A stretch of 5,085 nt of DNA from the NCBI GenBank assembly GCA_014380825.1, contig JACMJD010000181.1, positions 1 through 5,085 on the forward strand, in the 5' to 3' direction. This DNA is from Phycisphaerae bacterium. GTDB lineage: Bacteria; Planctomycetota; Phycisphaerae; Tepidisphaerales; Tepidisphaeraceae. The notes under the pieces were generated by a model that was given only the letters and a program-made list of their open reading frames with translations, was not told the origin of the DNA and did no database searches. Positions 1 through 5,085 of the stretch are shown piece after piece. Numbering within the stretch: position 1 is the stretch's first letter; the number at the start of each line of letters is the position of its first letter. The translations under genes and the position numbers were made by a program.

Positions 1-691
1 CGGCACGATCAACCCTATCAAGACCATCGTCGAAAAGGCGCACGCGCGCGGCATTCCCGTGCTGGTGGACGGCGCGCAGGCCGTCGCCCATCTGCCGGTG
101 GATGTGCAGGCGCTCGGCGCAGACTTCTACGCCTTCTCGGGCCATAAACTATTTGGTCCGACGGGCATCGGCGTGCTGTGGGGCCGACTGCCACTGCTCG
201 AGGCCATGCCTCCCTATCAAGGCGGCGGCGACATGATCAGCACCGTCACCTTCAAGAAGACGACGTATAACTCGGTGCCCAACAAGTTCGAGGCCGGCAC
301 GCCGAACATCGCCGGCTCCGTCGGACTCGGCGCCGCGATCGACTACGTGGGAGGCCTCGATTTCAGTGCGATGCAGGCGCATGAAGACGAGTTGCTCGCG
401 TACGGCACCAGGGTGCTGTCGGCGGTGCCCGGTATTCGCATTATCGGAACCGCGGCGCACAAAGCCAGCGTCCTATCGTTTGTGATGGAAGACGTCCACC
501 CGCACGACATTGGCACGATTCTCGACCAGCAAGGCGTCGCGATCAGAACCGGCCACCATTGCACGCAGCCGCTGATGGAACGGCTCGGCGTTCCGGCGAC
601 GGCCCGCGCCTCGCTGGCGCTATACAATACGAAGGAAGAAATCGACGCCCTGGTCGGCGCCCTCGCCAAGGTGCGGGAGATATTCGCCTAA
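1..691 (+). CDS. sufS: SufS-type cysteine desulfurase, C-terminal part (5' end outside window)
   Basis: This PLP enzyme takes sulfur from cysteine as a persulfide and releases alanine, supplying cytoplasmic SUF iron-sulfur cluster assembly. The reading frame is open from base 2, so the start lies upstream; 229 residues are present of about 400-415 usual for the family. Visible landmarks are the cofactor-contacting DGAQAVAH (68-91), the PLP-binding lysine in [10 protein letters not shown] (Lys codon 146-148), the FEAGTPN segment (287-307), and the catalytic cysteine in RTGHHCTQP (Cys codon 560-562). The RTGHHC form of the active-site loop is typical of SufS (group II) desulfurases rather than IscS/NifS. 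The stop codon overlaps the next start by one base (TAATG), indicating translational coupling with the SufU gene, its expected sulfur acceptor. The SufS part is intact as far as it can be seen. An in-frame GTG at 59 is not the true start, since conserved sequence continues upstream of it. Confidence 0.95.
   Translation, partial: GTINPIKTIVEKAHARGIPVLVDGAQAVAHLPVDVQALGADFYAFSGHKLFGPTGIGVLWGRLPLLEAMPPYQGGGDMISTVTFKKTTYNSVPNKFEAGTPNIAGSVGLGAAIDYVGGLDFSAMQAHEDELLAYGTRVLSAVPGIRIIGTAAHKASVLSFVMEDVHPHDIGTILDQQGVAIRTGHHCTQPLMERLGVPATARASLALYNTKEEIDALVGALAKVREIFA
675..679 (+). promoter_or_regulatory. Likely ribosome binding site for the SufU start
   Basis: GGGAG lies inside the end of sufS, 11 bases before the ATG at 691. 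It supports that ATG, which begins the conserved [10 protein letters not shown], as the start of the SufU frame. The frame is also open further upstream (an ATG at 559), but that stretch is the out-of-frame shadow of sufS. Confidence 0.45.
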
Positions 692-2010
692 TGGACTTAC
701 GTGAGCTGTACCAGGAAGTGATCCTCGACCACAACAAGCGGCCGAGGAATTTTCGTGTGCCGGATCCGGTCAACCGCAGAGCGGAAGGCTATAACCCTCT
801 GTGCGGTGACAAAATTACCGTTTTCCTGTACGTCGAAGGGGACCTGATCAAGGATCTCGGCTTCCAGGGAACGGGCTGCGCCATCTCGAAGGCCTCGGCC
901 TCGATGATGACCGACGCGCTCAAAGGCAAGACGCTGTCGGAGGCGAACGCATTCTTCGAGCAGTTTCACACGATGCTGACGGTGCCGGTGACTTCCGACG
1001 TCGAAATGGAGGCGCTCGGCAAACTCGCGGTGCTCTCGGGTGTTCGCGAATACCCCATGCGCGAAGCGATCGAATCGATCCTCGCGCAGTCGTTCACCGA
1101 TTGGGAACTGATCGTCTGCGACAACGCGTCCACCGACGCGACCGAGCAGATCGCGCGCGAATTCGCCGCACGCGATTCACGCGTTCGCTACCACCGCAAC
1201 CCCACCGATATCGGCCCGGCCAATAACCACAACGTCGGCTTTGAAATGGCGCGGGGCGAGTATTTTCGCTGGCACGCGCACGACGACATGATCGCGCCGG
1301 ATTACCTGGCGGTCGCGGTGAAGGCGCTGGATGAAGATGAGACGATCGTATGTGCTTATCCGAGGACGACGATCGTCGACGATAAGGGATCTTTCATCGA
1401 GAATTACGATTTTCACCTGCGCACCGACGCCGCGAAACCGTCGACTAGATTTACGCAGCTCGTGCTCGTGAAGCATCGTCACCATCGCGCGGTCGAGATT
1501 TTCGGACTGATGCGATCGAGCGCGCTGCGGCAAACGCCGCTCGAAGGAAGTTATGCCCGGGGTGACAGTGTCTTAATTGTCCGCATGGCGCTTCTGGGTC
1601 GATATGTTGAACTTGAGCCGCGGCTGTTCCTCTCGCGGTCGCATCCGTCGCAGTCGATGCAGCAACTGCCAAGTCGTCTGAAGGATGCGCACGGGCGAGC
1701 GTTGTTCAGCCGCTATCTCGGCACCGGCCCGTTGCCGCCTCCGGAGTGGTGGGATGCAAAACTCAAGGGCCGCGTGACGTTTCCGGAGTGGCGGCTGATG
1801 CGCGAATATTTCGCGTCGATCGCCGCAACCAGGCTGGGCGTCTTCGAAGCGATGAAGTGCTACGGCGTGATGACGATGTGGACGGTGTTAAACGTGCCGA
1901 AGCTCGCGCGCGACTGTATCGTCGCACTGGAGCAGCTTCTCTCGCCGTTAATGGATCACTTGCGTCCGGAGCCCGACGAAGTCGAAGTGAATTCGCCGAA
2001 GTCCGCGTAG
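691..2010 (+). CDS. Chimeric frame: SufU N-terminal region joined to a family 2 glycosyltransferase lacking its N-terminus
   Basis: The frame encodes 439 residues made of two unrelated incomplete proteins. Residues 1-124 are SufU, the Fe-S scaffold and sulfur acceptor for SufS: DHNKRPRNF (13-21), the first ligand pair NPLCGD (Cys38, Asp40), GTGCAISKASASMM with Cys63, and the late LAVLSGVREYPMR (112-124). SufU normally continues with a third cysteine within a few residues (the KCATLAW segment), which is absent. From about residue 125 it is a GT2 (GT-A fold) glycosyltransferase: REAIESILAQSF, the nucleotide-binding DNASTD (144-149), and HAHDD (195-199) in the place of the metal-binding DXD. The usual first beta strand (a VSVxxPxYN-type segment, about 20-25 residues) is missing. 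Residues from about 320 on form a C-terminal extension without a recognised motif. Start chosen by SufU homology and the TAATG overlap with sufS. SufU without its third ligand and GT2 without strand one are probably both impaired. It may be a real fusion by deletion or an assembly join. An ATG at 1057 could start a truncated GT2. Confidence 0.85.
   Translation: MDLRELYQEVILDHNKRPRNFRVPDPVNRRAEGYNPLCGDKITVFLYVEGDLIKDLGFQGTGCAISKASASMMTDALKGKTLSEANAFFEQFHTMLTVPVTSDVEMEALGKLAVLSGVREYPMREAIESILAQSFTDWELIVCDNASTDATEQIAREFAARDSRVRYHRNPTDIGPANNHNVGFEMARGEYFRWHAHDDMIAPDYLAVAVKALDEDETIVCAYPRTTIVDDKGSFIENYDFHLRTDAAKPSTRFTQLVLVKHRHHRAVEIFGLMRSSALRQTPLEGSYARGDSVLIVRMALLGRYVELEPRLFLSRSHPSQSMQQLPSRLKDAHGRALFSRYLGTGPLPPPEWWDAKLKGRVTFPEWRLMREYFASIAATRLGVFEAMKCYGVMTMWTVLNVPKLARDCIVALEQLLSPLMDHLRPEPDEVEVNSPKSA
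1057..1068 (+). other. SufU / glycosyltransferase breakpoint
   Basis: The change from SufU to GT2 sequence falls at the Met-Arg-Glu codons. Met123-Arg124 fit the SufU motif REYPMR, and Arg124-Glu125 equally fit the common GT2 motif LREAIES. Around TGCGCG (1058-1063) the bases could therefore belong to either parent, which is what a microhomology join would leave. The exact crossover cannot be fixed within these bases without the parent sequences. Confidence 0.75.
1059..1087 (+). repeat. Two-step inverted repeat at the breakpoint
   Basis: The outer arms GCGCGA (1059-1064) and TCGCGC (1082-1087) are exact reverse complements. Inside them GATCGA (1068-1073) and TCGATC (1075-1080) are also exact reverse complements around one base. 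The whole can fold into a hairpin with a small asymmetric internal loop. It sits on the glycosyltransferase side directly at the join and is inside coding sequence, so it may be chance; a role in the rearrangement is only inferred. Confidence 0.4.
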
Positions 2011-2047
2011 TTGTCTGAAATTGCTCGACCGGGTGAATGGTAAGATC

Positions 2048-2833
2048 ATGAAAGTAGCATTACTAGCAGGCGGGATGGGAACGCGCCTGGCCGAGGAAAC
2101 AGACCTGCGGCCAAAGCCCATGGTCGAGGTCGGCGGCAGGCCGCTCATCTGGCACATCATGATGCACTACGCGAACTACGGACACAACGAGTTCGTCATC
2201 GCCCTGGGCTACAAGGGCGAATACATCAAACGCTACATGATCGACTACGGCCTGACCGAGAGCGATCTTACCGTGCAGGTCGGCAGCGGCGACGTCCTCC
2301 GGCATGGCAATCGCCGGCCCGACTGGACGATCGACCTGGTCGATACCGGCATGCAGACGCAGACCGGCGGACGCATCAAACGACTCCAGAAGTTCGTCGG
2401 CAACGAACGCTTCATGCTCACCTGGGGCGACGGCGTGAGCGACGTGAATCTCAAGGAGCTGCTGGCGTTTCACAAATCGCACGGCAAGCTCGCCACCGTG
2501 ACCGCGGTTCGTCCGCCGGCGCGCTTTGGCTGCATGGTCTTCGATGGCGATCGCGTGAAAGAGTTCAGCGAGAAACCGCAGACGAGCGAAGGCTGGATCA
2601 ACGGCGCGTTCTTCGTGCTCGAGCCGCAGGTCTTCGAATACATCGAAGGCGACAACACGCCCTTCGAAAAAGAGCCCATGGAAAAGCTGGCTCGCGATGG
2701 ACAACTGATGGCATATCGCCACACGAATTTCTGGCAATGCATGGACACGATCCGCGACAAGCGCCTGCTGGAAAGTCTCTGGGAGACCGGCAAGGCGCCG
2801 TGGGCTTCGTGGTTGAATGGGAACGGCAAGTAG
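2048..2833 (+). CDS. rfbF: Glucose-1-phosphate cytidylyltransferase
   Basis: This cytoplasmic enzyme makes CDP-glucose and pyrophosphate from glucose-1-phosphate and CTP, the entry step to CDP-deoxysugars of O-antigens and capsules. At 261 residues it matches the family's usual length of about 257. The nucleotide-binding signature LAGGMGTRLAEET (6-18) and the following RPKPMVEVGGRPLIWHIM (21-38) are characteristic of RfbF. Further landmarks are the metal-site region WGDGVSD (126-132), FSEKP (183-187), INGAFFVLEP (194-203), FWQCMDT (228-234) and the C-terminal LWETGKAPW (254-262 region of the family alignment; here about 244-252). Starts at TTG 2021 and GTG 2033 are in frame, but the family begins with MK(A/V)xLAGG, so ATG 2048 is chosen; the ribosome binding site before it is weak. 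The gene lies 37 bases after the hybrid gene and 17 bases before the SDR gene, so co-transcription is likely. The usual partner rfbG (CDP-glucose 4,6-dehydratase) is not in the window. Confidence 0.93.
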   Translation: MKVALLAGGMGTRLAEETDLRPKPMVEVGGRPLIWHIMMHYANYGHNEFVIALGYKGEYIKRYMIDYGLTESDLTVQVGSGDVLRHGNRRPDWTIDLVDTGMQTQTGGRIKRLQKFVGNERFMLTWGDGVSDVNLKELLAFHKSHGKLATVTAVRPPARFGCMVFDGDRVKEFSEKPQTSEGWINGAFFVLEPQVFEYIEGDNTPFEKEPMEKLARDGQLMAYRHTNFWQCMDTIRDKRLLESLWETGKAPWASWLNGNGK

Positions 2834-2838
2834 GAATC

Positions 2839-2845
2839 AAGGAAG
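2839..2845 (+). promoter_or_regulatory. Strong ribosome binding site for the SDR gene
   Basis: AAGGAAG lies 5 bases before the ATG at 2851. It decides that start over in-frame upstream codons such as ATG 2737, which lie inside rfbF. The protein then begins with MKILVTGHLGYIG, the expected extreme N-terminal NAD(P)-binding strand and loop. Confidence 0.65.
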
Positions 2846-2850
2846 ATGCT

Positions 2851-3900
2851 ATGAAGATTTTGGTCACAGGACATTTGGGATACATCGGAACACTTCTGGT
2901 TCCGATGCTCTTGAAGAAGGGCCATGACGTCACCGGCATGGACGCCGACTGGTATCGCAACTGCACGTTTGGCGACGACAAGCAAATCGTCGACGTGAAG
3001 AACATCCGCAAAGACATCCGCCAGGCGACGGTCAATGACCTGCGCGGTTTCGACACGGTGATGCACCTGGCCGCGCTGTCGAACGATCCGCTGGGGAGTT
3101 ACAACGCGGATCTCACCGACGAGATCAACAACCAAGCCACCGTGCGCCTGGGCGAGATGTCCAAGCAGGCGGGCGTGAAGCATTTCATCTTCAGCAGCAC
3201 GTGCAGCAACTACGGTGTGGCGGATGACCATCTCATCGACGAGACCGGCGCGCTGAACCCATACACGCCCTACGCGAAAGCGAAGGTGGCTGCGGAAATC
3301 GGGCTGAAGCCGATGAGCGACGAGAATTTCTCGGTCACGCTGATGCGCAGCGCCACCGCGTTCGGATATTCGCCGCGCATTCGCTGGGATCTCGTGCTCA
3401 ACAATCTGACCGCGCACGCCGTGACGACCGGCAAGATCTACATGAAGTCGGATGGCTCGCCGTGGCGCGCCATTGTGCACATTGAAGACATAAGCCGGGC
3501 GTTCACCGCGGTGGCCGAGGCGAAGCGCGATGCGGTTCATGACCAGGCGTTTAACGTCGGGCAGACGCGCGAGAATTATCGCGTGAGAGAGATCGCCCAG
3601 ATCGTCGCCGAGACGGTTCCCAACTGCACGATCGAATACGCGCCTGGTGCCGGCCCTGATCCGCGCTGTTATCGCGTGAACTGCGACAAGCTCGCCAGGC
3701 TCGTTCCCGCGTATCAACCGCAGTGGAGCGCTCGCGCCGCCGCCAAACAGGTCTACGAGGCCATCAAGAAATTCGGCCTGAAAGTTGATGAATTCGAAGG
3801 CCCACGATTCGCTCGCCTGCCGCACATGAAGAAGCTGATCGCCGAAGGTGTGATGGACGAAAAGTTCAATTACACGACGAAGGCGAATAAAGCAGCCTGA
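2851..3900 (+). CDS. NAD(P)-dependent nucleotide-sugar epimerase/reductase, extended SDR family
   Basis: The protein has 349 residues, a normal length for extended short-chain dehydrogenases acting on nucleotide sugars. The Rossmann cofactor motif GHLGYIG (7-13) is at the N-terminus, followed by MHLAALSNDPLG (71-82), the strand with SSTCSNYG (115-122) and the catalytic YAKAK (Tyr141, Lys145). A substrate-domain segment, RAIVHIEDISRAF (206-218), is typical of NDP-sugar epimerases. Sugar 4,6-dehydratases carry an Asp-Glu pair after the active-site threonine (TDE); here the residues after Thr117 are Cys-Ser. This argues against it being rfbG and favours an epimerase or 4-ketoreductase. Placed between rfbF and a sugar C-methyltransferase, it probably acts on a CDP-linked sugar intermediate, but the precise substrate cannot be read from the sequence. 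The gene starts 17 bases after rfbF with a good ribosome binding site. No truncation or frameshift is visible. Confidence 0.85.
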   Translation: MKILVTGHLGYIGTLLVPMLLKKGHDVTGMDADWYRNCTFGDDKQIVDVKNIRKDIRQATVNDLRGFDTVMHLAALSNDPLGSYNADLTDEINNQATVRLGEMSKQAGVKHFIFSSTCSNYGVADDHLIDETGALNPYTPYAKAKVAAEIGLKPMSDENFSVTLMRSATAFGYSPRIRWDLVLNNLTAHAVTTGKIYMKSDGSPWRAIVHIEDISRAFTAVAEAKRDAVHDQAFNVGQTRENYRVREIAQIVAETVPNCTIEYAPGAGPDPRCYRVNCDKLARLVPAYQPQWSARAAAKQVYEAIKKFGLKVDEFEGPRFARLPHMKKLIAEGVMDEKFNYTTKANKAA

Positions 3901-3906
3901 TTCGTG

Positions 3907-3930
3907 GCCCGCCGCGGCGGGCATTCTTTT
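3907..3930 (+). terminator. GC-rich palindrome followed by T-rich tract, possible intrinsic terminator
   Basis: GCCCGCCGCGGCGGGC (3907-3922) is a perfect 16-base palindrome that can fold as a 6-base-pair stem with a CGCG loop. It is followed by ATTCTTTT (3923-3930). It begins 7 bases after the stop of the SDR gene. This is the form of a rho-independent terminator, though the T tract is interrupted by a C. If active, it would reduce or end transcription before the methyltransferase gene. Confidence 0.5.
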
Positions 3931-3962
3931 GCGAAGCAAAACCACGGGTTGAAAACCCGTGG
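3927..3962. repeat. Tandem pair of GAA-loop hairpins, REP-like palindromes
   Basis: Two hairpins stand directly next to each other. The first is TTTTGC-GAA-GCAAAA (3927-3941, 6-base-pair stem). The second is CCACGGGTT-GAA-AACCCGTGG (3942-3962, 9-base-pair perfect stem). Both have the same three-base loop, GAA. The core of the first, GCGAAGC (3931-3937), is a sequence known to form an exceptionally stable DNA mini-hairpin. The compact intergenic palindromes resemble REP-type interspersed repeats, but repeat status needs other copies in the genome. The first stem overlaps the T tract of the preceding palindrome, so the two folds exclude each other in part. Confidence 0.6.
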
Positions 3963-3974
3963 CACGAGATAATC

Positions 3975-5085
3975 ATGAAATCCGACGTGACCACCGTAAC
4001 TTCACAGCGACCGATCGATTTCGCGACCAAGGCTGAAAGCGCCAACTGTCGCTCTTGCGGCAATAAAGGCCTGAAGCCCGTGCTGGATCTTGGCGTGACG
4101 GCGCTGGTCGACACGCTGGTGACGAAAGACAAGCTCAACGCGCACGAGAACAAGCATCCGCTGCAAGTCGGGTTTTGTCCGAAGTGCGCGCTGATGCAAA
4201 CCTGCGACACGCCGCCGCCGGAAGAAGTGTTTCACGAAGACTACACGTACTACGCCAGCTTCAGCACATCGTGGCTCGAGCACAGCAAGAAGAACGTGCT
4301 CAAGCAGATCGAGCGCTTCAAGCTGAACAAGAACAGTCTCGTGATCGAGCTGGCGAGCAACGACGGATACCTGTTGAAGAACTACGTCGAGAACGGAATC
4401 CCGGTGCTGGGCATCGATCCGGTCATCGGTCCCGTGAAGGCCGCGCTCAAGATTGGCGTGCCGACGCTGCACGCGTTCTTCGGCGCAGACCTGGCCAGGA
4501 AGCTTGCTGCTGAAGGCAAGAAAGCGGACGTCATTCACGCGAACAACGTGATGGCGCACGTCGCGGACTTGAACGGCTTCATCGCCGGCATCGCGACGAT
4601 CCTGAAAGACACCGGCTCGCTCGTGACCGAATCGCCGTACGTGAGAGACCTGATCGATCACTGCGAGTTCGACACGATCTATCACGAGCACCTGTGCTAC
4701 TACGGCGTGACCGCGCTGAAAAACCTCTACGCGCGGCACGGCCTGTACCTGAACGACATCGAGCGCATCAGCACGCATGGCGGATCGATCCGCCAGTACG
4801 TCAGCAAAGCGCCCGGCGAGAGCGAAACGGTGAAGCAACTGCTCGCCGACGAAAAGAAACTCGGCATCGACACATTCGGCCCGTACTACCAATCGTTCGC
4901 GAAGCGTGTCGAAAGCATCAAGACCGAGATGCTGAAGATCCTGAAGGACCTGAAAAAGCAGGGCAAAAAAGTCGCTGCATACGGCGCTAGCGCCAAGGGC
5001 AGCACGATGCTCAGCTACCTTGGCGCCGGCCCGGAGCTGATCGAGTTCGTGGTCGACAAGAACGTACACAAGCACGGCAAATTCA
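3975..5085 (+). CDS. SAM-dependent nucleotide-sugar C-methyltransferase (3' end outside window)
   Basis: The frame is open from ATG 3975 to the window edge, giving 370 residues of an expected roughly 410. It has the three-part build of TylC3/TcaB9/NovU-type sugar C-methyltransferases, which add a methyl group from SAM to a carbon of an NDP-ketosugar. The N-terminal zinc-binding part has Cys25-x2-Cys28 (CRSCG) and Cys68-x2-Cys71 (CPKC), followed by DYTYYASFS (89-97). The SAM domain has VIELASNDGYLL (123-134), GIDP (146-149) and HANNVMAHV (188-196). The active-site motif YHEH is at 236-239, as in TcaB9, where this histidine is the proposed general base. The C-terminal domain shows the conserved YGASAKGST (336-344). 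No other start lies nearby in frame and the ribosome binding site is weak (GAG at 3966-3968). It follows the SDR gene by 74 bases that contain hairpins. With rfbF it suggests a branched-chain CDP-sugar; the methylated carbon, often C3, is inferred. Confidence 0.88.
   Translation, partial: MKSDVTTVTSQRPIDFATKAESANCRSCGNKGLKPVLDLGVTALVDTLVTKDKLNAHENKHPLQVGFCPKCALMQTCDTPPPEEVFHEDYTYYASFSTSWLEHSKKNVLKQIERFKLNKNSLVIELASNDGYLLKNYVENGIPVLGIDPVIGPVKAALKIGVPTLHAFFGADLARKLAAEGKKADVIHANNVMAHVADLNGFIAGIATILKDTGSLVTESPYVRDLIDHCEFDTIYHEHLCYYGVTALKNLYARHGLYLNDIERISTHGGSIRQYVSKAPGESETVKQLLADEKKLGIDTFGPYYQSFAKRVESIKTEMLKILKDLKKQGKKVAAYGASAKGSTMLSYLGAGPELIEFVVDKNVHKHGKF

Noticed and set aside
559..690. Upstream extension of the SufU frame to an ATG at 559
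   Set aside because: These codons are the +1 shadow of the conserved sufS C-terminus, including its catalytic cysteine. SufU homology begins exactly at 691.
2063..2737. Minus-strand open frame of 224 codons across rfbF
   Set aside because: Codon-aligned antisense shadow of a conserved cytidylyltransferase; the translation has no motif.
2851..3900. The SDR as the CDP-glucose 4,6-dehydratase RfbG
   Set aside because: Its position after rfbF suggested this, but the dehydratase Asp-Glu pair after the active-site threonine is replaced by Cys-Ser, and the N-terminal sequence is unlike RfbG.
2470..3945. Minus-strand open frame of 491 codons spanning the SDR gene and the end of rfbF
   Set aside because: It is codon-aligned antisense to the SDR gene and runs out of phase into rfbF. 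No recognisable domain is visible and both sense genes are strongly supported.
4175..4990. Short plus-strand frames at 4175-4513 and 4694-4990
   Set aside because: They lie in another frame inside the methyltransferase and are Arg/Ala-rich with no conserved motif.
4002..5075. Long open frame (357 codons) on the minus strand
   Set aside because: It is codon-aligned antisense to the methyltransferase, whose GC-rich codon use avoids the complements of stop codons. Its translation is low-complexity and rich in Val, Arg and His with no family motifs, while the sense strand has clear catalytic motifs throughout.
1..5085. CRISPR arrays, tRNA or rRNA genes, insertion sequences, phage or defence genes
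   Set aside because: No spaced direct repeats, tRNA cloverleaf, rRNA sequence, transposase motifs or terminal inverted repeats were seen; nearly all bases are accounted for by the five coding regions.

Overview
The window is GC-rich bacterial DNA (about 60% G+C by eye) with tightly packed genes, all on the + strand. It joins two unrelated gene neighbourhoods. The left end (1 to about 1062) is the end of a SUF iron-sulfur cluster operon: the C-terminal part of a SufS cysteine desulfurase, then the first 124 codons of a SufU scaffold protein. The SufS/SufU pairing points to a bacterium outside the classic E. coli SufS/SufE type. I cannot name the phylum from sequence alone; Acidobacteria-like or gammaproteobacterial lineages would both fit.

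From about 1060 the window changes, without a stop codon or frame break, into a surface-polysaccharide sugar cluster. It holds the body of a family 2 glycosyltransferase, a glucose-1-phosphate cytidylyltransferase (rfbF), an extended SDR nucleotide-sugar epimerase/reductase, and a SAM-dependent sugar C-methyltransferase that runs off the right edge. The last three fit a pathway that makes a CDP-activated, probably C-methylated deoxysugar. The glycosyltransferase would then transfer a sugar to a glycan such as O-antigen or capsule. The CDP-glucose 4,6-dehydratase (rfbG) such a pathway needs is not in the window.

The most notable feature is the junction near 1057-1063. The SufU half stops just before its third conserved cysteine, and the glycosyltransferase half lacks its N-terminal first beta strand, so one open frame encodes a 439-residue hybrid made of two incomplete proteins. 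This is either a real in-frame deletion or recombination, or a misjoin in the assembly. A short stretch compatible with both parents and a two-step inverted repeat lie at the join. The best working view is that neither half works normally and that the join must be verified before any biology is built on it.

The only intergenic stretch of note is the 74 bases between the SDR and methyltransferase genes. It is packed with three consecutive hairpins, the first terminator-like and the other two sharing a GAA loop. It looks like a REP-type interspersed palindrome cluster or an intra-operon attenuation site.
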